Shown: positions 16,650-25,060, counted from the first letter of the stretch. The stretch: DNA of 64,000 nucleotides from Micromonospora sp. WMMD1082 (GCF_029626175.1 NZ_JARUBM010000002.1:5969001-6033000), one strand, 5' to 3'. Program-made: numbers and translations. Notes: generated from the letters alone by a model not told the origin.

Positions 16650-16816
16650 ATGGGCTTTGATCTGCGTCGGTGTGTCCGCGTTGGAGGATGAGGGTGTGGG
16701 AGAAGAGGCCGGGTCGGGGTCCGGTGAGGCGTTCCTGTGCGGCGAGTAGTTCACCGGTGGCGGGGTTGATGATCAGTGTGGTGGTCGATGCGTCGGCGAC
16801 GACCTGGAAGGCGAGG
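16648..16816 (-). pseudogene. C-terminal fragment of a lost gene (CU044_5270-like)
   Basis: Reading leftward from about 16816 in a frame different from the acetyltransferase gives FQVVADASTTTLIINPATGE, then LLAAQERL and an ordinary stop at the terminator. This looks like the conserved end of actinobacterial CU044_5270-type exported proteins, where DPATGxLLA is typical. No start or upstream part is present. The preceding acetyltransferase overlaps it out of frame, which suggests a deletion joined the two. Confidence 0.55.
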
Positions 16817-17414
16817 GTGGGATGGGTCGGCCGGCGCGGTGTAGGGGCCACAGGTGTGGGCGGGTGCGCAGGGGTGTGCCGGCGCGGTAGCCGCGTCTGG
16901 TCAGGTAGTTGCGGGTGGGGGTGTTGGTGGCGATGGTGTCGATGGGGTGGCCGTGTTGGTCGACGCGTTGGTGGTGCTGTTCGAGCAGTGCCTGTCCGAT
17001 GCCCTGTTGGCGAGTGTTGGGGGTGACGTGCAGCCAGGCGAGCCAGTGGTGTGGGGCGGCGGTGCGGTAGCGGCGGGTGAGGGTGTGGAGGCGTTGGAAG
17101 CGGGGGAGGGCGGGGCCGGCGGAGGTGTAGAGGTGGTAGTCGAACAGGGGTGCGGTGGGTGGTCTGGGGTGGTGGTGCCAGACGGCGACGGCGGTCATGT
17201 CGAGGGTGATGTCGACGTTGCCCCATTCGATGGCGTGGTCGATTTCCATGGCGAGCAGCCGGTGGAAGACGTGCCGCCGCTCGGTGGGGTCGGGTACCAG
17301 CCATGCGGCCATCGGGTCTTTGGCGACCGCGTCGGTGAGTAGGGCGGTGATGGCGGCCAGGTCGCCGGCTTGTGCGGGCCGGATCGGTGTGGTGGTCACG
17401 GGGGTGGTGGTCAC
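16773..17414 (-). CDS. GNAT family N-acetyltransferase (copy 1)
   Basis: A 213-residue GNAT protein. Motif A is LHVTPNTRQQGIGQALLEQH (acetyl-CoA pyrophosphate loop RQQGIG). The N-terminal part is DLAAITALLTDAVAKDPMAAWLVPD. The GTG at 17414 overlaps the stop of the second GNAT gene (GTGA). The two GNATs are paralogues sharing the same plan (HVFHRLL against TVYHRYF; HWLAWLHVTP against HYLAYAAVDP). The last 20 or so residues, rich in Pro/Ser/Arg, read out of frame through the pseudogene fragment downstream and are probably not native. Substrate unknown. Confidence 0.8.
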   Translation of the reverse strand: MTTTPVTTTPIRPAQAGDLAAITALLTDAVAKDPMAAWLVPDPTERRHVFHRLLAMEIDHAIEWGNVDITLDMTAVAVWHHHPRPPTAPLFDYHLYTSAGPALPRFQRLHTLTRRYRTAAPHHWLAWLHVTPNTRQQGIGQALLEQHHQRVDQHGHPIDTIATNTPTRNYLTRRGYRAGTPLRTRPHLWPLHRAGRPIPPSPSRSSPTHRPPH

Positions 17415-18076
17415 AGTGACCGCCGGCGTGGCCTGGTCGGCGGGAACAAGGTACGGCCGCTTCCCGTAGGTGCCCCGCGCCACATGCGCCAGATGGGTGG
17501 CCCGGCGGTGGGCAGGGCGATGGTGGGGCCGGCGGTGTAGTCGTGGCGCAGGTAGAGCCTTCGGTTGTGCAGGTTGCTGGCTTCCAGGTAGGCGGGCATG
17601 CCGAGTTGGTCGAGCCGGCGGTGGTAGTCGGTGAGCAGGGCGGTGCCGATGCCGCGGTTCTGTCGGCGGGGGTCGACGGCGGCGTAGGCGAGGTAGTGGT
17701 GTGGCTGGTCGGGGTGGAAGGCGTCGAACATCTCCTCCAGCAGGACGAACTTCGGCGCGTAGGCGCCCGCGATGCCCTCCAGCTCCTCCACCCGCCGAGG
17801 ATTGTCGGTGGGGGTGGGTGTGGGGCGGGGGTACCAGATGGTGACGGCGGTCTGGTCGCCGGTGGTGTAGACCTGCCCGTGGGCCAGGCCGTGGTGGAAG
17901 GCGTCGGTGAAGTAGCGGTGGTAGACGGTGCGGCGGTCGTCGGGGTGGGGGATGAGCCATTCGGCGAGGGGTCCTGGATGGAACGCCTCGGCGAGTACGG
18001 CGATCAGCGGGTCGGCGTCGGTGCGGGTTGCGGGTCGGACGGTGACGCTGGTGTGCACGGCTTCTCTCCTGGTCAT
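17411..18076 (-). CDS. GNAT family N-acetyltransferase (copy 2)
   Basis: A 221-residue GNAT protein with motif A AAVDPRRQNRGIGTALL and a C-terminal segment YLEASNLHNRRLYLRHDY, the usual motif B region. The ATG at 18076 overlaps the APC permease stop (ATGA), so permease and both acetyltransferases form one operon. It probably acetylates an amine or amino acid that the permease imports, but this is inference from gene order only. Confidence 0.87.
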   Translation of the reverse strand: MTRREAVHTSVTVRPATRTDADPLIAVLAEAFHPGPLAEWLIPHPDDRRTVYHRYFTDAFHHGLAHGQVYTTGDQTAVTIWYPRPTPTPTDNPRRVEELEGIAGAYAPKFVLLEEMFDAFHPDQPHHYLAYAAVDPRRQNRGIGTALLTDYHRRLDQLGMPAYLEASNLHNRRLYLRHDYTAGPTIALPTAGPPIWRMWRGAPTGSGRTLFPPTRPRRRSL

Positions 18077-19566
18077 GCTGGTTGGCGGGCGAGGTCGGGG
18101 GCGCGCAGCGGTCCGGTGCCGCTGTCGGCGCCAAGGCCGATCGCCGCGTACACGTGGGGGTTGGTGGTGCGTAGAAGCAGCGCCCAGGCGACACCGAGTA
18201 GTGCGGCGGCGGCGTACGCGGCGGGGAACGCCCACCGCAGTGGCGAGTCCGGCTCCACGCCGAGCAGGGTGGCGAACTCCCGCAGGGTGACGGTGAGGAT
18301 CCCGCCGAGGGCGATGGTGGCGGCCAGGGGTGCGATGAATGCTCGCCAGGGTCCTTCGGTGTGGAGGGTGTGGGTGAAGAAGCCGATGACGGCGGCGGAG
18401 GTGACGGTCATGAGGATGAGGACGCCGAGGCCGCCGGTGACGGTGATCCAGAAGAACAGGTGCACGATCGGATCCGCCCCGGCGAGGGCATAACCGACCA
18501 GCACCGCCAGGGCGAGGCCGCTCTGGACGAGGGAGCCGACCTTGGGGGCGCCGGTGCGGCGGCTGGTGCGGCCGAACACGGCGGGTAGGACCCGTTCCCG
18601 GCCGAGGGCGAACAGGTACCGGGCCACCGTGTGGTGGAAGGAGAGCAGGGCGGCGAACAGGCTGGTGATGAACAGGACCCGGGCGACGGTGATGACACTC
18701 TGGCTCAGGTACGGCGACACCAGGTTGAAGATCAGGTCGGTGCCGTCGGTGCGGGCCGCCTCGACGATGCGGTCCGGGCCGGTGGCCACCGACATCGCCC
18801 ACGCCGACAACCCGTACAGCAGACCGGTCACCCCGACGGCGATGTAGGTGGCGCGGGCGATCGTGCGCCGGGGGTCCTTCGTCTCTTCGGAGAACACGAC
18901 GGTGCCTTCGAAGCCGACGAACCCGGTGATCGCGGTGACCAGCGCGGCCCCGATCCCGGCGGCGAACACGTGCGACGGGGCGAGGGTGTCGAAGCTGACC
19001 GTCCCGTCGGCCGGGTGGGTGACCATGATGGCGTCGAAGGTCAACGCGACCACGCATTCGGCGACCAGCACCACGGCCAGGACGCGACCGTTGAGGTCGA
19101 TCCGAGCCACGCCGAGCACCGCCACCACCGCCCACACCGTGAGGGCGCACGCCCACCAGGGCAGGTTGAACCCGTACCGGTCGTTGAGGAACATCGCGGT
19201 CACCGCACCCGCCCCGCCGTACAGGCCGATCTGCATCGCGTTGTAGGCCAGCAACGCCACCATCGCCGCACCGACCCCGGCCGGGCGACCCAGGCCCCGG
19301 GTGACGTAGGTGTAGAACGCGCCCGCGTTGACGATCCGCCGCGACATCGCCACATAGCCCACCGCGAACAACGCCAGCACGGCGGCGACCACCAGGTACG
19401 ACACGGGGATGCCGGTCACGCCGGTGACCGCGTACCCGGTGGTCGCCCCACCAGCGATCACCGTCAGGGGTGCGGCGGCAGCGATCACGAAGAACACCAC
19501 CGACGGAATACCAAGCCGCCCCCGCGCAAGCACGGCGGAGACAGTGTCGGGACCGGAACGAGGCAT
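18073..19566 (-). CDS. APC superfamily amino acid/polyamine permease
   Basis: A 497-residue membrane protein with about twelve helices. The helix 1 region FFVIAAAAPLTVIAGGATTG, the helix 6 region GFVGFEGTVVFSEETKDPRR and LSFHHTVARYLFALGRE are characteristic of the APC family. The ATG at 19566 is chosen because GGGAGAG lies 6-12 bases upstream; an earlier in-frame start at 19605 has no ribosome site. It heads an operon with two GNAT acetyltransferases. Probably imports an amino acid or amine. Confidence 0.9.
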   Translation of the reverse strand: MPRSGPDTVSAVLARGRLGIPSVVFFVIAAAAPLTVIAGGATTGYAVTGVTGIPVSYLVVAAVLALFAVGYVAMSRRIVNAGAFYTYVTRGLGRPAGVGAAMVALLAYNAMQIGLYGGAGAVTAMFLNDRYGFNLPWWACALTVWAVVAVLGVARIDLNGRVLAVVLVAECVVALTFDAIMVTHPADGTVSFDTLAPSHVFAAGIGAALVTAITGFVGFEGTVVFSEETKDPRRTIARATYIAVGVTGLLYGLSAWAMSVATGPDRIVEAARTDGTDLIFNLVSPYLSQSVITVARVLFITSLFAALLSFHHTVARYLFALGRERVLPAVFGRTSRRTGAPKVGSLVQSGLALAVLVGYALAGADPIVHLFFWITVTGGLGVLILMTVTSAAVIGFFTHTLHTEGPWRAFIAPLAATIALGGILTVTLREFATLLGVEPDSPLRWAFPAAYAAAALLGVAWALLLRTTNPHVYAAIGLGADSGTGPLRAPDLARQPA

Positions 19567-19657
19567 GAAGGACTCTCCCTCTGTGGGTAGGGGGTGGGAC
19601 CGCACCCAGCAGGCGCGGTAGCTCAGGCGGTGCGGTGTGCTCGGCTGGTGCGGTGGC

Positions 19658-20389
19658 TCAGGTGGTGCGGTGGCTCAGGACGGCACCGCCGACCACCGCG
19701 CCGAGGTCGGCGAGCAGATCGCGTAGCGGCGGTGGTGCCTGCTCGACCTGCTGACGCAGGAGCGCGCGGGCCGCGAGGGGCGCACCGTCGAGCAGGATCG
19801 GATCCAGCTGGGTCTGCACTGCCAGACCGGCAAGGGCCAGGTCGAAGGCGTTGAGCCGCTGGTAGTTGCGTACCTGGTAGGACAACCGCGCCCACGACCA
19901 GGCGGCGGTGTTCATATCGGTCGGGACGTAGACGATGCGTTGGCGCCACCACCGGCCCGACTGCTCCGGCCGGAGCAGCCCGAGCTGCCACATCCGCGTC
20001 GCCACCTGCTCATAGGCGGTCGTGCCGAGAAACGCCAACCACGTCCGCGTCGCGGTGTGCCGAGACTCGGCCACCAGCCGATCCAGCACCAGATGTTGCA
20101 GCCAGTCCTTCGGCGGGTCGGCGTGGGTCACCCGCAGGTGCCGGCCCTCGAACGTGACCCGGCCCTCGCCGTACAACTCGACCAGCAACGCGGCGGCCAG
20201 CCCGTGCGCCGTCGCCGAATCGAACAGCCGACTCCGGCCGGTCTGGTCATCGTGCGCCAGGTAGAAGAACTCGTCGGCAAGGCGGGTGCCGGTGCGCGCG
20301 GCGGCGCTGCCCACGGCCCGCACCGGCTGGTGCGGCGCGGCATGTTCGTACAGGTGTGGGGCGTAGTCGCCGCCCGGGGTGCTGCTCAC
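19658..20389 (-). CDS. GOLPH3/VPS74 (GPP34) family protein
   Basis: A 243-residue, mostly helical protein. LADEFFYLAHDDQTGRSRLF followed by ATAHGLAAALLVELYGEGRV is the conserved start of GPP34 domains. A basic surface and the RLNAFDLALAGLA region follow. In eukaryotes the fold binds phosphoinositides; in actinobacteria it is common and of unknown role, perhaps at the membrane. The GTG overlaps the stop of the small gene upstream, so it closes a three-gene operon. Confidence 0.85.
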   Translation of the reverse strand: MSSTPGGDYAPHLYEHAAPHQPVRAVGSAAARTGTRLADEFFYLAHDDQTGRSRLFDSATAHGLAAALLVELYGEGRVTFEGRHLRVTHADPPKDWLQHLVLDRLVAESRHTATRTWLAFLGTTAYEQVATRMWQLGLLRPEQSGRWWRQRIVYVPTDMNTAAWSWARLSYQVRNYQRLNAFDLALAGLAVQTQLDPILLDGAPLAARALLRQQVEQAPPPLRDLLADLGAVVGGAVLSHRTT

Positions 20390-20613
20390 CTCGGCTGGCC
20401 TTCCTCGATCGACTCGTCGGTGGATAACCCGAACCGGTGCAGCAGCTGCCGGCCGCCCGGATGCCGGCCCAGCTCCTCCACCGCCCAGGCGTACTGCCCG
20501 CACCCGCCGTCGCCGCAGTGGAAGCAGCTCCGACCGTCGTGGTGCTGGAGCACGGTGTTACGCGCGGACTCGAAGCGATCGACCGGACGATCGCTCTCGT
20601 CGGTGCCGGTCAC
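20386..20613 (-). CDS. Small cysteine-containing hypothetical protein
   Basis: A 75-residue protein with a CFHCGDGGCGQYAWA motif that could bind a metal through Cys-x2-Cys and a further Cys. Start and stop both overlap neighbours by 4 bases (GTGA), which strongly supports it as a real middle gene of the GPP34 operon. Family not recognised. Confidence 0.7.
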   Translation of the reverse strand: MTGTDESDRPVDRFESARNTVLQHHDGRSCFHCGDGGCGQYAWAVEELGRHPGGRQLLHRFGLSTDESIEEGQPR

Positions 20614-20963
20614 GACGCCTGGTCCCGGCCGCGCAGGGCGGTGACCGCGACCCGCACCTCCATGCACGGCGGATGCCGATCGACATGCGGGTACGCGCAC
20701 TCCGGCCGATGCCCCAGCACCCACACCCACTCCTCGCTACGGTTCGGCAGGTCACGAACGCTCGTCACCGTGACGGCGACGGGGGTTCCGGGAGTGAGAT
20801 CCCGCCCGTACGACCAGTCGCCCGGTGCGAGCCGCAGCAGGGTGCCGGGCGCGACCTCGGGTGGCGGCGGGGGAGAGCTATCCACGGCGACGCCCCCGCC
20901 AGCCCGCCGGTGCGGGTCGGTCACGAAGCTGTCGTTCACCCGGGGCGCCAACGTCATGATCAA
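20610..20963 (-). CDS. Hypothetical protein, first gene of the GPP34 operon
   Basis: A 117-residue protein with a proline-rich N-terminal part and a conserved-looking core, PGTLLRLAPGDWSYGRDLTP, then WVWVLGHRPECAYPHVD. Its stop overlaps the next start. The first codons (ATGATCATGACG) lie inside a sequence resembling half of the palindromic repeat, so the native start may have been replaced. The second ATG at 20957 or the GTG encoding VTDPHR are alternatives. Confidence 0.6.
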   Translation of the reverse strand: MIMTLAPRVNDSFVTDPHRRAGGGVAVDSSPPPPPEVAPGTLLRLAPGDWSYGRDLTPGTPVAVTVTSVRDLPNRSEEWVWVLGHRPECAYPHVDRHPPCMEVRVAVTALRGRDQAS

Positions 20964-20965
20964 CG
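20946..20965. repeat. Isolated half-site resembling the palindromic repeat arm
   Basis: CGCCAACGTCATGATCAACG resembles the right arm of copies A and B (for example CGCTAACCTCATGATCAACG) with a few changes, but no complementary arm follows. It overlaps the start of the hypothetical gene on the minus strand. Confidence 0.5.
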
Positions 20966-21500
20966 GCTGAGGCGCCCGGCGATCCGATGCGGGCGTGGCG
21001 AACGGGCGCGCTCGGGCAGCCGATGCCGAACGGGTTGAACGGGTGCTCGGCGTCGGCGGGAACGAACCACTTGACGCGCACTGCCATCACCTTCTTCCGA
21101 GAGATGCGCGGCCGGGCCCTCCCCGGCAGCCGACCGCGCACCTCGATCAGGGGGTGCGGGGACCGCCCCGAACGGGGGAAACGGCGCGGTCCCCGCACCC
21201 GGCTCGGGTGGAACTTGTGGACTCCGGAGCCGGGTCGAGATGTCCTCAGTAGACGGTTGCTGGTCGCCCTGCATGAGGTCATTGCTGCCGCCGAGGTGGG
21301 GCGGCGATCTGCTGAGTGTCATCGTGTGGTCGCAGTCAGGCAGAATGCAATGCAGCACAGTGGATGAAATCGTGAGGGAGATTGCATGTCAGAGTGGTCC
21401 ACGGGACGTTAGCCCTGGTCAGGGCGCCAAAGTGCAGAACGTGATCAGAAGGCCCATCGTTTGTATGCTGCTGTTTGGCAAAGTGGTGATAGGAGGCTCC
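20966..21500. other. Intergenic region between the GPP34 operon and the XRE regulator
   Basis: About 535 bases with no convincing complete gene. On the minus strand a short coding-like stretch starts at an ATG near 21087 (MAVRVKWFVPADAEHPFNPF) and runs 69 codons, to 20878, overlapping the hypothetical gene. It may be a remnant or the displaced original start of that operon. A more AT-rich stretch (21340-21490) before the XRE gene probably holds its promoter; AGGAGG at 21491 is its ribosome site. Confidence 0.5.
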
Positions 21501-22400
21501 GTGTCTGACACGGACGGATCGGCCCTGTTGAGGCGGAGGATCGGCCGCAAGATGGCAGCCCTCCGCAAAGAGACCGGCATGAGCCAGGAGAGGGCCGCCG
21601 CGCTCCTCCAGCGCAGCCCCGCAACCATCCACCGCATCGAAGCCGGCGACCCCCGGGTCAAGTTCCGCGACATCGAGATCAAGGCCATGTGCGAGTTGTA
21701 CGAGGCCAGCGCCGAAGACCGCGCCGATCTGCTCGCCCTCGGCGGCGAGACCCGCACCAAGGGCGCGAGCGCCTGGTGGCACGACTACACCAATACCCGT
21801 TTACCAAGCTGGTTCGGCCTGTTCGTCAGGCTGGAGAGCAGCGCCGAGCGGATTCGGGAGTACGGCCCTGAGGCGGTGCCGGGGCTCCTCCAGACCCGCG
21901 AATACGCTACGGCGGTGACGGGCCTGCCGAAGGGCCTCATCGACGCGCAGGACGTGAAGCGACAGGTCGACTTCCGAATGGAGCGTCAACGCCTGCTCGT
22001 CAATCCGCGACCACCACACCTCTCGGTCGTGTTGGGCGAAGGGGCGATCCGACGAGCCGTCGGCGGACCGCAGGTCATGGCGGCCCAGCTCCAACATCTG
22101 CTCGATGTCAGCCGGTCGCCCGGCGTGACGATCAGGATCCTCCCGTTCGGAGCCGGCGCGCATGGTGGCATGACGTCCGCGTTCTTCATCCTGGAGTTTC
22201 CAAACGTGCCCGGCACTTCGGAACCCCTTGAGCCACCGCTGGTCTACGTCGACAGCCTCACCGGTGCGCTCTACCTCGACAAGGCAACCGAGGTCGCCGC
22301 CTACAACCTGGCCTGGGACGACGTGACCTCACGAGCACTCGACGAGGCATCGTCGAGGACGTTAATCACCGCAACGATGGAGGCATTCACCCGTGGCTGA
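21501..22400 (+). CDS. XRE-family helix-turn-helix regulator with DUF5753
   Basis: A 299-residue protein with an N-terminal HTH (GRKMAALRKETGMSQERAAA, then SPATIHRIEAG) and a C-terminal DUF5753 domain (EYGPEAVPGLLQTREYATAV, VVLGEGAIRRAVGG, VTIRILPFGAGAH). The GTG at 21501 is chosen because AGGAGG lies 5-10 bases upstream; longer ORFs extend into the leader. The DUF397 gene overlaps its end by 8 bases. Such pairs are abundant in Streptomyces and Micromonospora; they act as paired developmental regulators and have been compared to toxin-antitoxin pairs. Confidence 0.93.
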   Translation: MSDTDGSALLRRRIGRKMAALRKETGMSQERAAALLQRSPATIHRIEAGDPRVKFRDIEIKAMCELYEASAEDRADLLALGGETRTKGASAWWHDYTNTRLPSWFGLFVRLESSAERIREYGPEAVPGLLQTREYATAVTGLPKGLIDAQDVKRQVDFRMERQRLLVNPRPPHLSVVLGEGAIRRAVGGPQVMAAQLQHLLDVSRSPGVTIRILPFGAGAHGGMTSAFFILEFPNVPGTSEPLEPPLVYVDSLTGALYLDKATEVAAYNLAWDDVTSRALDEASSRTLITATMEAFTRG

Positions 22401-22590
22401 CACGACGACGGTCAACTGGCGTAAGAGCAGCCGCAGCGGCAACCAGGGCGCCTGCGTCGAGGTCGCCGACACGCTGCCCGGCGGTCGCGTCGGCGTCCGC
22501 GACAGCAAGGACCCCACCGGCCCCGTGCTCACCTTCTCGCCCACGTCCTGGACCACCTTCACCACCAACCTGCCCACCCTCAACCGATAA
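22393..22590 (+). CDS. DUF397 domain small protein
   Basis: A 65-residue protein that is all DUF397: WRKSSRSGNQGACVEVAD, then VGVRDSKDPTGPVLTFSPTS. The GTG start lies inside the end of the XRE gene, so translation is coupled. The partner XRE/DUF5753 protein probably binds it. Confidence 0.92.
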   Translation: MADTTTVNWRKSSRSGNQGACVEVADTLPGGRVGVRDSKDPTGPVLTFSPTSWTTFTTNLPTLNR

Positions 22591-22614
22591 GCCAACGCAA
22601 CCCACCCCTGAACC

Positions 22615-22646
22615 GATGGGGGCCGCTGGGGTCAGCGGCCCCCATC
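22615..22646 (+). terminator. Terminator hairpin after the DUF397 gene
   Basis: GATGGGGGCCGCTG (22615-22628) and CAGCGGCCCCCATC (22633-22646) are perfect complements with a GGGT loop, 24 bases after the stop codon. Confidence 0.85.
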
Positions 22647-22804
22647 AGTGCTCCGGCACGCCAGGCTGCGACAGTAGAGCGAGCAAGACTCATCGCGACG
22701 AGTGTCATCGAGGACTGTGCAAATGGGCGTCGGTGATGCGGCCTGGTGTCGGCGTCCGGCAAAGAGTGCATAGCCGCGTACGCCATCAAGTAACAACGGC
22801 TCCG

Positions 22805-22954
22805 GTGTCGCTGTTCATCCGCACCGGCTATACCCAGAAGCGGCCGGCACGGGTGTCCGTCACCGTCTTTGCTGGCGACCGCAACCGGATCGTCAGCACC
22901 CACGGCGACCCGTCGATCATCGCCAAGTTCCGGCCCGAGGAAGCGCCGAAATGA
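22805..22954 (+). CDS. Short hypothetical protein or 5'-truncated fragment
   Basis: From a GTG at 22805, 49 residues with good codon use: VSLFIRTGYTQKRPARVSVT, then AGDRNRIVSTHGDPSII. Its stop overlaps the next ATG (ATGA), the arrangement of an operon pair. Upstream codons in frame do not look coding, so this is either a very small intact gene or the 3' part of a broken one. Confidence 0.4.
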   Translation: MSLFIRTGYTQKRPARVSVTVFAGDRNRIVSTHGDPSIIAKFRPEEAPK

Positions 22955-23151
22955 TCATCGTTCCCGCGCGGCCGCGCGACGTTGACATCATCATGAGCTG
23001 GCGACGCGAGCGGGTCGCCTGGCTAGCCGCCCAGGGCGAGGAGCAGTGGTCCATCCCGGGTAGAACGCCGCCAACTCCAATGGGTCGGCACAGTCAAGCG
23101 TTATCGCCGCAAGGGTCAACATCGCGCCCACCGGTCACTCCTTCACGATGA
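22951..23151 (+). pseudogene. N-terminal fragment of a GNAT acetyltransferase-like gene
   Basis: The first 35 or so residues, MIIVPARPRDVDIIMSWRRE followed by RVAWLAAQGEEQWSIP, match the start of GNAT enzymes of the RxxDxxxIxxWRxxRxxWLAxxGxxQW type. After about 23055 the frame turns into low-quality sequence and stops at 23151, with no acetyl-CoA motif anywhere. The gene appears truncated. Confidence 0.55.
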
Positions 23152-23247
23152 TGTATCCCTGCACGTACAGCAATGTCTGTAAGTGCCAGTACGAGGTCAC
23201 GTCCCGCACCAGCCCGGAACGCAGCGCACTCTCTCTGATTGTTGCTG

Positions 23248-23646
23248 TTATCGAGATCGAGGTAGAGCGGCAGGCGTTCGATCCGATTCGTCAAGCAGCG
23301 CTTGTAACCGGTCGCGGCATCGCAGGATGAGGCTGGAGATCTCGTCGAAGGTCGCCCGGCTGACGAGTCCGTTCTCGAACCACATTGCGCGCACGGCGGT
23401 CCGGCTCTGCACCAGGTAAGTCGCGGCAGCCTCAATCAGCCCGGTGAACTCATCACGGCGGTCCGGCAAAACGACCTGAGCGGATCGGCGCGCCGCGCGC
23501 AACGGCTCGCCGGCAGCGGTGAAGATCGCGGCAAGATCACCGTCGGCCTGGCTGGCGCCGATGCCCGCGAGAAGGTACTCCAATTCGGTCGGGGCTAACG
23601 TCAGCCTGCCAACGGCCAAGACCGTCTCGTCGGTAAGTCGCCGCAT
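23248..23646 (-). CDS. Hypothetical helical protein
   Basis: 132 residues, almost entirely helical: MRRLTDETVLAVGRLTLAPT, ELEYLLAGIGASQADGDLAA, then a second helical pair around YLVQSRTAVRAMWFENGLVS. It lies alone within the accessory region. No named family is recognised. Codon use is acceptable, so it is probably real. Confidence 0.55.
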   Translation of the reverse strand: MRRLTDETVLAVGRLTLAPTELEYLLAGIGASQADGDLAAIFTAAGEPLRAARRSAQVVLPDRRDEFTGLIEAAATYLVQSRTAVRAMWFENGLVSRATFDEISSLILRCRDRLQALLDESDRTPAALPRSR

Positions 23647-23700
23647 CGGCCAACCTTAGCGGACTTGGACCCACATCCAACTTCCTCACATGCCGCCTAG

Positions 23701-23988
23701 CGCTGGCTGGTCAGCGGGGAGAAGTGTTGGGTGTCGCGGATCGTGGAGGCGACCGGCTTCGTGGTGTTCTTCCGCGACCCGGACAGCCGGATCACCGCAG
23801 CGGTCATCGACGCCGCCTACCACGGCCTGGAACGCGGGCAGATCCCACCTGCCGGGCTGAGCGGGTGGTCGTGGGGGGTGCTGCGGCTGCACGACGTGCC
23901 CATCGACCCCACCACCGACCTACTCGGCGCGGCCGGCGATGGCCTTGGAGTGTTCCGCCGACACTTCACCCGCCACGCTCATCCGTGA
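23701..23988 (+). pseudogene. Acyl-CoA dehydrogenase fragment (middle domain only)
   Basis: The frame reads RWLVSGEKCWVSRIVEATGF, VVFFRDPDSRITAAVIDAAY, and later SGWSWGVLRLHDVPIDPTTD, which follows the beta-barrel middle domain of acyl-CoA dehydrogenases (SGEKxWVSR, LxDVPV). Neither the N-terminal helical domain nor the C-terminal catalytic domain is present, and no start with a ribosome site is seen at the left end. A remnant of a larger gene lost by deletion. Confidence 0.6.
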
Positions 23989-24154
23989 ACACCTGACCGC
24001 CACCGCACCGACGGGCACCAGCAACCCCTACACCCTGGCCAGCACAGCGAGCTGAACGCCAGGACACCTCCGCTCACGCAACCCGGTTCCCACCCTCCAA
24101 GTAGAGGGTGGCACCCTCCGCCACCGCCTCCAACGCGGCGGCAGCCCGCCGGGC

Positions 24155-24242
24155 TTATCCGGTACATCAACCCGCTTACGGTCAGCCTGGCCCTGCGGCC
24201 GGCGGTACGGCCCGGACCCCCGGGCACGTTATCCGGTACATC
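24155..24242. repeat. Direct repeat TTATCCGGTACATC, two copies
   Basis: TTATCCGGTACATC is found at 24155-24168 and 24229-24242, 74 bases apart, in a non-coding part of the accessory region. It could be a duplication scar or paired recombination or binding sites. Confidence 0.7.
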
Positions 24243-24389
24243 GATCCGGCACTTGCCAGCGCGATCCAGCTTTTCGTTGGTTTTCGCTGGAAGCTACGGT
24301 GGGTCGCCAGCGTCCACGACTGCCGGGTTAACCCTCCCTTATCGTCTCCCAGTGCCGGGCTTAGCCCAGGGTCGGGCATAGTCGGGGTC

Positions 24390-24848
24390 ATGGGTCGACG
24401 AACACTGCTCGCTGTTGTGGGGTGGCTGGCCGCTGCAGTCGCGGCCACGCTCATCAGCACGGGCGCGATGCGGCTGATCGGGCCGAGCATCGGCGACGCG
24501 CCGGGCCTAGTGCTCAGCCAGGCCGATGTGGCACGCGAGCTGGAGACGACACCGACACCGACACCGACGATGACCCCCATGATGAGCCCGACCAGCGGGC
24601 CAACACCACTGGGCCCAGCAGGAGTGCGGCGGTTGTTTGCTACCCCCGGCGGGACCGTCATCGCGGAATGCGTTGGTAGAGACAACGTCTACGTCGTGTC
24701 CCTGGTGCCAGCGCAGGGCTTCGCGGTGACTGACGTCGACCGCGGTCCGGACGAGGAGGCCGAGGTCGAGTTTGCCGGCTTCGACCAGGAGGTCGAGATC
24801 AAGATTCGGTGCGTCAATGGCGAACTCGTCGCCAGCCAGGATGACTGA
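24390..24848 (+). CDS. Hypothetical membrane-anchored secreted protein
   Basis: 152 residues with an N-terminal signal-anchor (LLAVVGWLAAAVAATLISTG), a Thr/Pro/Met-rich linker encoded by ACACCGACACCG-like repeats, and a small beta-rich C-terminal domain (GGTVIAECVGRDNVYVVSLV, and FDQEVEIKIRCVNGE) with two cysteines that could form a disulphide. The ATG at 24390 begins just before the signal segment. No named family; conserved in appearance. Confidence 0.7.
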   Translation: MGRRTLLAVVGWLAAAVAATLISTGAMRLIGPSIGDAPGLVLSQADVARELETTPTPTPTMTPMMSPTSGPTPLGPAGVRRLFATPGGTVIAECVGRDNVYVVSLVPAQGFAVTDVDRGPDEEAEVEFAGFDQEVEIKIRCVNGELVASQDD

Positions 24849-24999
24849 CCACGCCCGCACAGGTCAGCCGACGGACGGCCCACTTCCCCACGGTCGGGCC
24901 ACGCACCCTTGTGATGGCTGATCTAACTGGTGCGGCTGTTGGCCCAACAGCATGGGAGGTGCCATATAGGCTTATCGCCTACCATCCGTGGTGATTGCA

Positions 25000-25039
25000 T
25001 TTGGTGCGAGGGACAGGAGTGCCTGTCCCTCGCACCAAA
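25000..25039 (-). terminator. Strong terminator of the peptidoglycan-binding protein gene
   Basis: Perfect 18-base arms TTTGGTGCGAGGGACAGG (25000-25017) and CCTGTCCCTCGCACCAAA (25022-25039) around AGTG, 21 bases beyond the stop of the minus-strand gene. The flanking T/A bases suit an intrinsic terminator. Confidence 0.85.
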
Positions 25040-25060
25040 ATCACGACTTGCTCTGCTTAA

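Noticed and set aside
24540..24600. CRISPR-like short repeats (ACACCGACACCG)
   Set aside because: This is the coding repeat of a Thr/Pro linker. There are no spacers, no palindromic repeats and no cas genes in the window.
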